Below, piece by piece: positions 10,101-18,570 of a stretch of 50,857 nt of DNA; the first letter of the stretch is position 1; each line of letters opens with the position of its first letter. Origin of the DNA: Stentor roeselii (Eukaryota > Ciliophora > Heterotrichea > Heterotrichida > Stentoridae). Below the pieces are notes generated by a model. The model was not told where the DNA came from and ran no database searches. It worked only from the letters and a program-made list of their open reading frames with translations. The DNA lies in assembly GCA_006503475.1 (NCBI GenBank), contig RSEH01000310.1, forward strand, positions 1 through 50,857. The letters are read 5' to 3'. The translations under genes and the position numbers were made by a program.

Positions 10101-10134
10101 TGTTGATATTATTTGTGATGGAAAAATCGTATAA
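7123..10134 (+). CDS. Large basic IQ-motif protein with CEP350/TRM-like C-terminal tail
   Basis: 1003 residues, no intron. The N-terminal third is extremely Lys/Ser/Pro-rich (poly-Lys runs around 250-290), suggesting binding to nucleic acid or microtubules. One IQ motif (AAIKIQKAFRNYL, about residues 392-404) could bind calmodulin or centrin. The C-terminal about 250 residues are acidic-helical and end EVEWVRYDKEELQAKL...LEQEIDEIVDII. This layout resembles the tail (DUF4378-type) shared by plant TRM and animal CEP350 proteins, which recruit centrosome/cortex factors. That relation is pattern resemblance only. Codon choice flips sharply near 9390 from G/T-rich to C/A-rich. The gene lies 102 bp upstream of the kinase gene. 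Confidence 0.7.
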   Translation: MHEEAMPEKFKKKSKKAKIPPSLNIPDPTDLFKLEVLNRPPSVPIFGRRLSSESLLHNREDSPLLHYKLPFKKSRRKSIPDRLYKKPPVIRRNENKAKPLKISEKPPLDKSSKCLRLKSSKNLIKKSSLSTPQITKVNQKLPKLLVPDADKRKLDNNTPHRMTRKNSDGKECEEFKKNLYEPRGIIVKHDDVAKAVKISHKASRSVLSIRNEEKGMKKVKKSQENRISPPKKRTRKKSEHGEKSSSHSKLTKKKKEKNQAKLLKILKDQKKKGKKGKKTKEKKEKIECFENHEKWLDPSFFIHTKGRQFDSLELGDAFEDAQQVLQDLQSSNELHLSIPSNEDRFSRISSIAGLSLPDSLNNRPKSPIPFDLDRSSKLKIIKKSNPRQLLKTQAAIKIQKAFRNYLKHKKSLKNSSKLEESLKKSPKSFFRLSLQSAEDLKTSNKENSFNESEEDQKKFPGFKDLSSEQLKNRFSDEFLAGSEEIGDKSDYQAPKPAEIVGKVKGKPCDPEKESKEAENLLFLDSLKIKKASIDDLRRRDLEAIKRLTPRSGSETEIFQIFQNIINRRYETINSMFDDNIKAVQEALAQSVISEESFSFKTQKKVEVKDFPLQTTETVSIPSKSCKKSQEFEGLDDFLMVKNVEFKQKNESDHENRFFLNLEKCVNRKTEVVRTKSPEIVSPYVVFRNFDQGVKKFLCDESPEMPSFRLPRKSAESEGKHQASSRIMWIDEVAMPRNIDLTDLIIESGISEMYSVVLDDILNDLFTVTSSSIIDLSEELIFAILLHEIQEKISEMKKNFDEDSILLIIQKIFIKTQNLIVTELLKPLEKDPLAFLAEIQEAEIGCGFEPEEKYSMLNLEAFQEDLSSENDAIKVFNSMVFDCINECLEKLIVKEDLPWSTVRYKRIIARTSEEVINYIVNRLIRFSEIKAGEIGFDAEKNDLEISQKREFDIVKMLAVEVVDDEVEWVRYDKEELQAKLDLADMILEQEIDEIVDIICDGKIV

Positions 10135-10236
10135 ATTTCTATAGACCATCACTCTCTCTAACTAATCCATCCCACACTCCTATCAATCACCTGAGTAAAA
10201 AAATCCTCTAACAATTCAAGCGAAGCTATAATTAAT

Positions 10237-11631
10237 ATGGAAACAAAAGCTCTTGCGGGGAAAGGAAACCCTTTAGACGTGTCAAGTGAGACCTCGAACA
10301 AAAGTTACATTTTCTGTCCCCAAAACCAAAAAATGCTAATGTCCTTGACGTTCGATATCCAAGGGATTTACGAGCACATAACCAAAAAAAAAAGGCGAGA
10401 GCAATTCCGAAATCTCACGAAGCCTGAAGCGCTCTTAAAGCAAAAACGTTACCAAGTGCGAAGAACTTTGGGAAAAGGGTCATTCGGAAGTGTGCTGGAG
10501 GCTTACGACTATCAGACCGACACGCTAGTAGCAATAAAAATAGTCCGAATGAAGCCAGGAACAACTCTCCATTCCAACAACGAAGTAAACAACTTAAAAA
10601 AGCTCTCTCTAATCGACCAAGACAACTCCTTATTCGTAGCAATTCTCGACTATTTCGAAGAACATGGAATTCTCTGCATAGTAATGGAACTTCTTCACAA
10701 GACTCTCTTGCAATACTTGCTAGAAGTAAAGCGTTTATCAATTTCTGAAATAATTCCAATCGCTCAGCAGTTATTCCGAGCACTTCAAATAATGCAAAGT
10801 CAGTCCTTAGTTCACTGTGACCTGAAACCCGAGAACATAATGGTCCAAGTCTCAAACAAGACAACCATAAAAATAGTTGACTTAGGAAGTTCTTGTGAAT
10901 CAGGCAAAGTTGTCTTTAAATTCGTTCAAAGTCGTTTTTACAGAGCTCCAGAAGTCACTTTAAGACTCGAGTACGGACCTGCCATTGACATCTGGTCAGC
11001 TGCTTGCATTGTTGCTGAACTTTACATGGGAAGTCCTTTGTTTCTCAGTAAAAGCGACACCTCGCAGATGGTATTCGCTATTTAGTCTAAAACTGTCAGT
11101 ATTTTAGGACCCTTGCCAAGAGCTCTGGTGGAAAAAAGCTTAGAAATTAAAAAGTATTTCAATTTAACAAGACTTGAAATCAAGCCGACGAATTCATTGA
11201 AAAATCATCTGCTTAGTTCAAGACAAGGTGAAGAGGGCCAAATTGTTTTATTGGATAAGTTCGTAGATTTTATCAGCAGGTGCTTGGTTTATGAACCCAG
11301 TCATCGGATTTCACCGCAAGATGCCTTGAATCACCCTTTTTTAAATGTTTTCAGGCAAAGTGAAAAATGTGAAGTTCCCTGGCCTTCATTTTACACGACT
11401 ATCTTTTTGTCGCATAAACAAAACTCGAAACCGAAACAATCAAATAAAGGACTTCGATCAAATTCAATAATTTCGAATAAATCGCTTATTTCAAATCAGT
11501 CAACAGCAGTTTCAAGAAACTCACCTCGAGTGACTAGTTCTGATGAAGACCTGGCTCATCCTGAACGACCAGGTTCATGTGTTAAGAGTGAAGCAGAAAT
11601 ACTTGCAAATGACTTAAAAAGTGTAAATTAA
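10237..11631 (+). CDS. DYRK-family protein kinase, one 15-nt intron, atypical activation loop
   Basis: Exons 10237-11070 and 11086-11631 give 459 residues. Kinase landmarks: GKGSFG (79-84), VAIK (K101), catalytic loop HCDLKPEN (193-200), DLG in place of DFG (215-217), then SSCESGKVVFKFVQSRFYRAPEV. The HCD loop, SSC after the metal motif and QSRFYRAPE place it in the DYRK/HIPK/PRP4 part of CMGC. DYRKs have Y-x-Y just before IQSRFYR, whereas this protein has F227-K228-F229. After splicing, SQM-SKTVSILGPLP aligns without a gap to the DYRK NQMxRIVEVLG segment. The C-terminal tail (about 90 residues) is Ser/Asn-rich. The catalytic Lys and Asp are present, so activity is plausible without the usual tyrosine autophosphorylation. 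Confidence 0.88.
11071..11085 (+). other. 15-nt spliceosomal intron (kinase gene)
   Basis: GTATTCGCTATTTAG, phase 0, between Met278 and Ser279. Retention would insert five codons ending in TAG. Removal restores an ungapped alignment with the conserved CMGC segment before LGxxP. This is the best-supported intron here because both sides are in a conserved domain. Confidence 0.92.
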
Positions 11632-11693
11632 CTAAATATAAATATCTCCATTTTCTTCAAGTAAAATATTCAGTAATTTGGATACTATAAGGT

Positions 11694-12167
11694 TTAGCTA
11701 GTTAATTCTAAAGGTAAAGCTAAGGTAATCTGGCTCTGGTCAGACTGTACGATTTTGGGTAAGTGAATACTGTCTATTGAATAAGGTAATAATGGAATAG
11801 TGTAAAATTCTGAAGGCTCTTTCGCGAGTCGTCTTCCAAGGAAATTCAAAACTTCTCTTTTAACCTGTTGAAAGTTATTTGACTGTACAATAACTTCGCT
11901 ATGCAGTTGAGAGTGAAGGTAAAACTGACTCAACTGTCTAAACCTCATGGCACATCCAGGATGTTCACATGCATAAGGCTTGGCACCTGTGTGAATATTC
12001 TGGTGATCGACGTAATTCTGCTTGGAAGACAAGTACCTGCCACAGGTCTGGCATCGGAACTTCCTCATTCCCATATGAGAACTTTCAATGTGGCGCTTTA
12101 AATTGAAGTAGCTGCAATAGGTTCGGCCACATCCGTCATAGTCACACTTAATTCGTCTTTTGTGCAT
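11694..12167 (-). CDS. C2H2 zinc-finger protein (three fingers)
   Basis: 157 residues. Three consecutive C2H2 fingers: C8-C13...H26-H31, C39-C42...H55-H59 and C67-C72...H85-H89. The linker TGAKPYAC before finger 3 resembles the canonical TGEKP linker of DNA-binding C2H2 proteins. Fingers 1 and 3 have the four-residue C-x4-C spacing seen in TFIIIA-like fingers. The rest (90-157) has no recognised domain. A role as a sequence-specific transcription factor or RNA/5S-binding protein is possible but not shown. The ATG follows CTAATA. It converges on the kinase gene (62 nt between stops) and diverges from the PPC-repeat gene (164 bp between ATGs). Confidence 0.85.
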   Translation of the reverse strand: MHKRRIKCDYDGCGRTYCSYFNLKRHIESSHMGMRKFRCQTCGRYLSSKQNYVDHQNIHTGAKPYACEHPGCAMRFRQLSQFYLHSQLHSEVIVQSNNFQQVKREVLNFLGRRLAKEPSEFYTIPLLPYSIDSIHLPKIVQSDQSQITLALPLELTS

Positions 12168-12331
12168 TATTAGTCATTACCATTAAATCAAATTTGATAG
12201 ATTTAATTATTGAGTAATTGATGTGTTCAAGGAAGGTGATGAGGACTGAAATTTTTAGATATTTATTAATTTTAGAGTTAAGTTGATGATTAGCTTATGG
12301 AAAGTTTGTATTTGGTGATGTTTGAATATAA
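12168..12331. promoter_or_regulatory. Divergent intergenic region
   Basis: 164 bp between the zinc-finger (minus) and surface-protein (plus) ATGs. The plus ATG is preceded by GAATATAA, identical to that of the hydroxylase gene; the minus ATG by CTAATA. No other element was recognised. Confidence 0.35.
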
Positions 12332-15300
12332 ATGTTGAGATTTTTTTGGATGATGATTTTTACATATGCTGATCAAGAGTTAAAAGACGGCGAGGTTGTA
12401 GTTGATCAGTCAACAAAGCAGTTTGGAAGTCAAAAATTTTACTGGTTTCAAGTTGACTCTGTGGACTTTAATGACTTGGTATTTTCTTTGACGTCTTATT
12501 CTGATAGTTCTGATCCTGACCTTTTCATCAAGCGGGACTCGCCTCCTACGTTTTATGATTTTGAATATGTCAGTCAGAATTCAGGGGATGACAGTATTAT
12601 TATTTCTCAGGATAGACTTGTTGTCGGGATCAATTTTCATGTTATGGTTCTTTGCTACTCGTATTGTCATTATAGTCTGGTTGTTTCTTATACTAAAGAA
12701 ATATCGCTCTTGCCTGGGGTTCCTGTCTCTGCCTCACTCGGTAATGGACGGGAGGCACTTTATTCTTTTAATACTGGAGAGAGTCAAGGGGATCTGATAG
12801 TTGTTCAACTTGTCATTCGAAAAGGAAAATGCAACTTCTACGTTTCTATCGGCGAAGAAAGCCACCCCACATCCGACTCCAGCGAAAAAATCGAAAAGAC
12901 CTGGGACAATAACCTCGAATATCGCCTATTCAACTACGATAAAAACACTACCTTAAAACTCGCAGTTCAATCAACAGAAGACCTTTCCTACTCAATAACA
13001 GCAAAAAGTTCTAAAATAGAAGCAACCCTTCTCCAGTCAGGTTCTTCCATATCAGGTGAAGTCTTCCTAAACCATTTAAACTTCTACTACCTAATCATTT
13101 TAAACAACAATGAAACTCTCGAGTTTTCATTGACAGTTCTATCAGGAGAGGCTGACCTTTTAGTAAAATTTGGTCATTTTCCAACAGTTGAAAATCATGA
13201 TTTTTCTTCTTTTCACTTAGGAAGTGAAAATCTTATCGTCACTAAAGAGGACTTTGCAAGACTTCAAGTTTTTAACGGGACCTGTTTTGTTGCAGTTGTT
13301 GGAGCTGCTCATTCTATTTATAAATTGACAGTGATTAGTAAAAGATCTACTGTTGTCAAGCTTAATAAAGGAGAGCCTGTCAGTGCTTCTGTGCAGAAAA
13401 CTGGATTTAGGTACTTCTTCATTGGTGCTCCTTTGGAGGATTCTTCTGTTTCTATTAGTCTCACGGCGGAATTAGGAGATACTGACTTGTTTGTTGTTCT
13501 TTGTAAAAAGGATACTTCGAAGTGCTTGATTAAGGAAAAGGATTTTTTTAGAAGTGATGTTTTTGCTTCGAAGAGTTATACGGGAGGAGAATATATCAAT
13601 TTTTTACATGATTCTATGGATTGTGTTGATGTTGGGGAAAATCTGTGCAATTACATAATCGCAGTATATGGCAGCTCGAACTACTCAACTTTTACCATAA
13701 ATGCCGTGACAAGCACTTCAGATAACCTTCTCCTACTAGAAGGCAAGCCTTTACGACTCTCAATAACCGATGAACTCTCCAAAAGTCTAAAATTCTTAGT
13801 TTCCAGTCTAAACGTATCAAGAGTTGACTTCATCTTAACTCCGATTTCAGGAAACCCTGACCTTCAAGGTTCGCTAAACGCGATTCTCGGAGATCCAAAC
13901 TTCCAAAAAGACTCTTCAAGCCTAGGAATCGAAGTAGATTCCTTAAGTTGGGTAAAAGGAGTTGACAGCGACTCACTCCGAGGAACATATTCCTTAAAAG
14001 TGACATGTTACGAAGCCTGTTCATTTACCATAACAGGAAAATCCTCATTTCCCTCATCCTCAAATCCCAATTCATTCTCCTCAATCAAATTGATTCCAGG
14101 CCATCCTCAGAAAGACTCTTTATTCAAATCAGAATTAAATTCTCGTATTTACTCTTTTTTCGTTGACTTCCCTGACTATGAAAGTAGAGAAAAGCTGATA
14201 ATTACGTTAACTGCGATAACAGGTACCTTCAGTGTATACATAGACAATGAAGACGGTAGAAATAAAAACAAAGAAACTTTTTTATATATATGGAACAAAA
14301 AAAACATCGGCGAAACGATTCCCACCTTTTCAATAATTATCCTCCCTAATGACAGGTTCTATAAAAACCGGTCAAACTTCTTGGTACTTGTCATTGCTGA
14401 GACTTTCCTGGCAGATGAATCAGCGACATTCATGATTTCTTATTCAACTGGAGATCGTGGTAATTACCTCGTTCAAGGTGTTCCATTCACTTCAGAAGTC
14501 CTTGAAGACCAGTTCGTTTATTTCGTGTATCCAGTGCAAATGAACGATGAAGAACTTGAAGTAACAGTCACTGCTTTTTCAGGGAACTGTGACTTGTATG
14601 TCTCGGTTAGTTCTAATGAAACTAAGCCGAGTGTCTTGAAATACGATTTCAAGTCTTGCACATTGGGAAATGAGCATCTGAGCCTGAACTGGGAAAGAGA
14701 CTTGAAGCAAAAATGCAGAGATATAGGAAAAGACTCGATTTATGATAAAAAAACTCTTTGTTACTTGTTCATTGCGGTCTTTGGGTCTCAGTCTTCTTCA
14801 TTCAACGTGAAAGTGACTTCAAATCACAATGTTCCATCTTTTCTAAACATTGGTCAACCAGTGCAAGTTAAGTCAATTCAAGAAAAAATAAGAAATTTTT
14901 ACTCGATATTGAAAATAGATAAAGGATTCATACTTTCTCTACAAGTCGACTTTGGAGACCCGGACCTTTTCGTCAATATTTTAGATAAACATGCAGGGAA
15001 TAATATGATAAACTGGGATTTTCCCTCTGAAGACTCAAATCACTTCTCATCTAAAAATGCGAATAATAACGAATTAATCGAAGTTGATTTCACTGAACTT
15101 CTTGAAAGATGCTCAGGAGGCTCTTGTCTGGTACTTGTTTCAGTTTCATGTAAAACTGAATCATGTATAAGTTTTCTCCAGATTTCAGAAAAACAAGGAA
15201 TTCAAGTTATCATTGAAAATCAACCAACTTTTGCAGTATCTTCCAAAGAGTTCAAGTATTTTAAGTACTATAACAATGAGGCGGCTAATGATTTATTAGT

Positions 15301-17524
15301 TTCTTTCACATTTATCGACTGTTCTAATGCCGATATTTTTGTGAATAAAGGAGAAAAACTTCCAGATTATTCATCTTTTCACTGGTTTTCTAACTATCAA
15401 CAAGGAAATATTTTCATATCAAAAGATGACCCAAATGTAGGTGGTTCAATGAATGGTTCATTTATAATCGCAGTGATAGACAGTGAAGGAACCTGCTCAT
15501 TTTCCCTTCAAGTCAACAACCACCCAAGTAAAATAATAAAGTTAGTATCAGGAAGTCCTCAAAGTGGCAACATGACTGCGAATTCTGTAAATTTTTACTC
15601 TTTTTCAAATCTCGTGAAAGACAATATCCTAGTTTCAGTGACTCCCAAGTCAGGTTCTTGTCTTTTGTACATCAGCACATTTTCAGAAAATGACGTGAGT
15701 GACTATTCAAAGATTCCAGGACCCAATCGATTTGTTTGGAGCTCATTCACATCGCAAGACCCTTACAATATTCTGATACCTTCAAAAGATGAGAGTTTTT
15801 GTGTGAATTGCATGTTTTTGATAGGAGTTTATTCGAATCAGTCATCTTTTCTTTACTCGATCACTGTCAAAAATGTGTTTGATGCTGTTTTGCTCCAAAA
15901 TGGAATTCCTTTAAAGGTAAGGATGAGGGAAAAACATGTTAATGTTTTTAGCTTTGAGGTTTTAAATTATCAGAACTTTGTTGTTAGTCTTACAAGTTAT
16001 TCTTTTATAGAAAAATTTTATGTTACGAATATGAAAAATCGAGAAAAAGTTGAGGAAAAATGGGGAGTTTCAGAGTTCAGCGGAAATCAGATTGTGAGGG
16101 TTAGAAGGAATGATGGAAGATATTGGCCTGGCACTTTTTTTATTGTTGTTGAAAGTGATGAATTCGCGGTTTTCACTGTTTTAGCTAGAACTGAAGGAAA
16201 GCCAGTTTCGATTATAGATGGATGGCCTGTTTATTATTCTTTGGTTACGGATTTAGATGATGAAGTGATTTTTACCTTTTTGACTAGTTCACCTCAAGCT
16301 TATTGTTTGGTGAAATCATTTTCTCCTGTCAAACCCTGGGGCGCCTGCAAAGCCCAGTCAAACCAAACAATTCCAGAATATCCATTAAAAGATCAAGACC
16401 ATTCATGGGACCCTTCACAATTCAATCCTCTCGAGCAAGGCCTTAACAAATCAAGTTACTATTCATTTAAAATCAATATGCCATCTGACAAAAACCTTCT
16501 AACAATCGGTATAAACCTTGTAAACATCTCCGAATCAACATCTCTCTCATCTCCCTCCTCTTTTTCTCTTCTTTGCTCTTCCTCTTCCGAGCCATCCCTT
16601 TTAATTGATTCATCTTCAAGCATCGGATTCTTATCAAAATCAACTCAATCAGCCCGTTACGAACTTTTAGCACCATCAAAAGGAAGACTGACAGTAAAAT
16701 TAATTCCTTGCACAGGAGAGTTCATTTTGGACCTTTCAAGTCTTTGGAACCAGGCCAGCAGTGAAAGTCCAGATTTTTTTACTTCGACTACAACGAATGG
16801 AGTGCTTTATGGTTTTGTGAACAATGCAGAAGGAAGTTATTTTTTAACTATTTCTACGAAAAAAGAGATTTTATATGAAAATGTGAATTTTGAGTATAGA
16901 CTTTTAACGTTTTTTACACCTGCTGGGGAAAGTTTCCCAAAAGTTTATGTCCCTGGAGGGGAGGGACTGGTTAGTTGGAATCGGGTTAAAGGATCAGGGG
17001 TTAGTTTGCAGTGGAAACCTGTGGAGGACCAGGATGGAAAAAAAGAAGGGTTTCAAGTGGAGTATATTGTTTATTTCTTGGATTTCAAACAATTTAATAA
17101 ATTGACTAGTCAAGAACCTTCATTAGCAATGCAGTCTGCTTGTCCTTATCAGTCTGGACTGATTAAGGATTCTTATAGTTGTCAAATAACAGGAGAGAAT
17201 AATGCTCTTTGTAAAAAATTACCTAAAGATAAAGGATTTGTTGTTGTTATTGGATTTGTTAATGGAAGTATTTGGGATAGTGTTGTTTATGATATTACGG
17301 AAGTTAGTGTTGAATTTTTGGAAATTGTTGGATATCGGAATCTTTTAGGGTTTTGGATTGTTGTGGTTTTGTTTTTAATTACTGTGCTTTTAGCTGTGTT
17401 CTTCTGGAGAAGAAGTAAACTAAAAGACACTATACTGAATTATGAAATGAGCGACATAAGCAATGCAGGGACAGTTAAGAAATTTGGATTAGACCAAAAA
17501 GATAACTATTCTTCATTTAATTAA
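12332..17524 (+). CDS. Giant type I membrane protein with about a dozen PPC-like beta-sandwich repeats
   Basis: 1730 residues. A short hydrophobic N-terminus (FFWMMIFTYA) fits a signal peptide; TAA sits directly before the ATG, so the start is fixed. The ectodomain has about 12-13 repeats of about 125 residues, each of the form FYxF...LxVSLTxxSGDxDLFVxxG...W.S...I...F.IAVxG.S.FSL, as in bacterial pre-peptidase C-terminal (PPC) domains and large ciliate surface proteins. Cys pairs recur in several repeats. A single TM helix (about 1669-1691) precedes a 39-residue cytoplasmic tail. No protease catalytic domain is visible. It is probably a cell-surface or mucocyst adhesion/structural protein, inferred from architecture alone. 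C-rich blocks interrupt the G/T-rich coding sequence near 12800, 13640 and 16320. Confidence 0.8.
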   Translation: MLRFFWMMIFTYADQELKDGEVVVDQSTKQFGSQKFYWFQVDSVDFNDLVFSLTSYSDSSDPDLFIKRDSPPTFYDFEYVSQNSGDDSIIISQDRLVVGINFHVMVLCYSYCHYSLVVSYTKEISLLPGVPVSASLGNGREALYSFNTGESQGDLIVVQLVIRKGKCNFYVSIGEESHPTSDSSEKIEKTWDNNLEYRLFNYDKNTTLKLAVQSTEDLSYSITAKSSKIEATLLQSGSSISGEVFLNHLNFYYLIILNNNETLEFSLTVLSGEADLLVKFGHFPTVENHDFSSFHLGSENLIVTKEDFARLQVFNGTCFVAVVGAAHSIYKLTVISKRSTVVKLNKGEPVSASVQKTGFRYFFIGAPLEDSSVSISLTAELGDTDLFVVLCKKDTSKCLIKEKDFFRSDVFASKSYTGGEYINFLHDSMDCVDVGENLCNYIIAVYGSSNYSTFTINAVTSTSDNLLLLEGKPLRLSITDELSKSLKFLVSSLNVSRVDFILTPISGNPDLQGSLNAILGDPNFQKDSSSLGIEVDSLSWVKGVDSDSLRGTYSLKVTCYEACSFTITGKSSFPSSSNPNSFSSIKLIPGHPQKDSLFKSELNSRIYSFFVDFPDYESREKLIITLTAITGTFSVYIDNEDGRNKNKETFLYIWNKKNIGETIPTFSIIILPNDRFYKNRSNFLVLVIAETFLADESATFMISYSTGDRGNYLVQGVPFTSEVLEDQFVYFVYPVQMNDEELEVTVTAFSGNCDLYVSVSSNETKPSVLKYDFKSCTLGNEHLSLNWERDLKQKCRDIGKDSIYDKKTLCYLFIAVFGSQSSSFNVKVTSNHNVPSFLNIGQPVQVKSIQEKIRNFYSILKIDKGFILSLQVDFGDPDLFVNILDKHAGNNMINWDFPSEDSNHFSSKNANNNELIEVDFTELLERCSGGSCLVLVSVSCKTESCISFLQISEKQGIQVIIENQPTFAVSSKEFKYFKYYNNEAANDLLVSFTFIDCSNADIFVNKGEKLPDYSSFHWFSNYQQGNIFISKDDPNVGGSMNGSFIIAVIDSEGTCSFSLQVNNHPSKIIKLVSGSPQSGNMTANSVNFYSFSNLVKDNILVSVTPKSGSCLLYISTFSENDVSDYSKIPGPNRFVWSSFTSQDPYNILIPSKDESFCVNCMFLIGVYSNQSSFLYSITVKNVFDAVLLQNGIPLKVRMREKHVNVFSFEVLNYQNFVVSLTSYSFIEKFYVTNMKNREKVEEKWGVSEFSGNQIVRVRRNDGRYWPGTFFIVVESDEFAVFTVLARTEGKPVSIIDGWPVYYSLVTDLDDEVIFTFLTSSPQAYCLVKSFSPVKPWGACKAQSNQTIPEYPLKDQDHSWDPSQFNPLEQGLNKSSYYSFKINMPSDKNLLTIGINLVNISESTSLSSPSSFSLLCSSSSEPSLLIDSSSSIGFLSKSTQSARYELLAPSKGRLTVKLIPCTGEFILDLSSLWNQASSESPDFFTSTTTNGVLYGFVNNAEGSYFLTISTKKEILYENVNFEYRLLTFFTPAGESFPKVYVPGGEGLVSWNRVKGSGVSLQWKPVEDQDGKKEGFQVEYIVYFLDFKQFNKLTSQEPSLAMQSACPYQSGLIKDSYSCQITGENNALCKKLPKDKGFVVVIGFVNGSIWDSVVYDITEVSVEFLEIVGYRNLLGFWIVVVLFLITVLLAVFFWRRSKLKDTILNYEMSDISNAGTVKKFGLDQKDNYSSFN

Positions 17525-17927
17525 TCACTAATACAATTATAAGTTTCCTTAAATTAATCTCTAATCCATAAAAAGTTTTATTAAGTTGTATCAAAATTTC
17601 TCAGGAAATATTCAATCCAGGTTAAGTTTGATAAAAAATCTATAAATGAATAAATCTCTATTAAAAAAATATCTATCATAAAATTCTTTTCAAATTCAAA
17701 CATAAGCTATTTAAGTTCTCGTCAAATATTAAACTTTCCATAATCTATTTATAAATATGGTAATCACATGATGAAAAATTCTTCTTTCCCCGTATGAAAG
17801 ATGATTCGAATTTTCCTCCTGAACTTTCTACCCCCAAACCCATCAAATCCCCTGATAATCCTCTTTTCCATTCTCCATCCTAACCCTTTCCAACCTTTTA
17901 TTTACCAAAAGCCAATCAAGTCCTAAT
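17525..17927. other. Convergent intergenic region with a 29-codon Pro-rich small ORF
   Basis: 403 bp between the stop codons of the PPC-repeat gene and the Deltex-like gene. The left part is plain AT-rich sequence. From about 17785 the plus strand becomes conspicuously C-rich, like the starts of genes elsewhere in the window, and contains ATG (17794) to TAA (17883), 29 codons rich in Pro and Ser. No homology is recognised; it may be chance or a micropeptide. Confidence 0.35.
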
Positions 17928-18557
17928 TTAAAAATCTACTCCTCTGGCTTTCAACTCATCTTTCAACCTCTCAAAATAAGTAGGATCAGGAAAAGAATAT
18001 TGTCCTCCATAAAGTTCAGTCTTATGATGAATATTCCAGATGACTCCATTCACACCAGTGGTATTCGAAGCTCCAATCCTAAAAGTGAGTCCTCTTTGAA
18101 AAGCAATAACAAGTAAACTCAACATTTGCCCTCCTTCATCATTTCCAGGAATATAAGCAGTTCTTTGAGTTCCTTGATAAAAAACCCCTCCAACAGAGAT
18201 TCCTTCCACATAATAATCAATTTGATAATAAAAATCCGAGTTAATTCCTTGAAGTCTTCCTTTTACCTTCTTGATGTTCATCTGGCCTTTTGGCATATCT
18301 CCAATCATGACTCCATAGATCTTATTGCAAATTGGGCATTTTACGAAGTTTTTGTTTTGTCTACAATTCGAAATGCAAATATCATGAAAATAATGCCCTA
18401 CACAGTCACCCATTCTAATGATATTATTCTCATTTTCCACGAATTCTTCAAGACAAATAATGCATTGTTCTTTTGATTCTTGATTTCCCACTTCGTGCAT
18501 CATTGACTGGAAGTTGTATTGGAGTGGTCTGATGATGTTTCTGGTTTTGTCATCCAT
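17928..18557 (-). CDS. RING-Deltex (DTC) E3 ubiquitin ligase, minimal form
   Basis: 209 residues. A RING-H2-type domain occupies residues 32-77 (C32, C35, C52, H55, H58, C61, C74, C77). It is followed at once by a Deltex C-terminal domain (about 82-209), recognisable by MPKGQM, YQGTQRTAYIP, NDEGGQML, RIGASNTTG, WNIHHKT and SFPDPTYFERLKDELKARG. In animals the DTC binds ADP-ribose/NAD+ and joins with the RING to ubiquitylate targets, in some cases ADP-ribosylated ones. Compared with DTX1/2/4 there are no WWE domains; the layout is like the C-terminal half of DTX3/DTX3L. Its ATG is 13 bp from the ATG of the divergent membrane-protein gene. Confidence 0.92.
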   Translation of the reverse strand: MDDKTRNIIRPLQYNFQSMMHEVGNQESKEQCIICLEEFVENENNIIRMGDCVGHYFHDICISNCRQNKNFVKCPICNKIYGVMIGDMPKGQMNIKKVKGRLQGINSDFYYQIDYYVEGISVGGVFYQGTQRTAYIPGNDEGGQMLSLLVIAFQRGLTFRIGASNTTGVNGVIWNIHHKTELYGGQYSFPDPTYFERLKDELKARGVDF

Positions 18558-18570
18558 TTCAATTATAATT
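18558..18570. promoter_or_regulatory. 13-bp divergent start-to-start gap containing palindrome AATTATAATT
   Basis: Between the two divergent ATGs (18557 minus, 18571 plus) there are only TTC and the perfect 10-bp palindrome AATTATAATT (18561-18570). If both starts are right, the two mRNAs must have almost no leader, or promoters must lie within coding sequence. TATAAT-like strings also precede several other ATGs (10237, 45819, 4710), so the palindrome may be a symmetric initiator. Function is inferred from position. Confidence 0.5.

Noticed and set aside
11071-11100. In-frame TAG in the kinase read as a recoded Gln or readthrough
   Set aside because: The TAG is the end of a 15-nt GT-AG intron; excision gives an ungapped match to the DYRK family, and three other genes have the same intron size.
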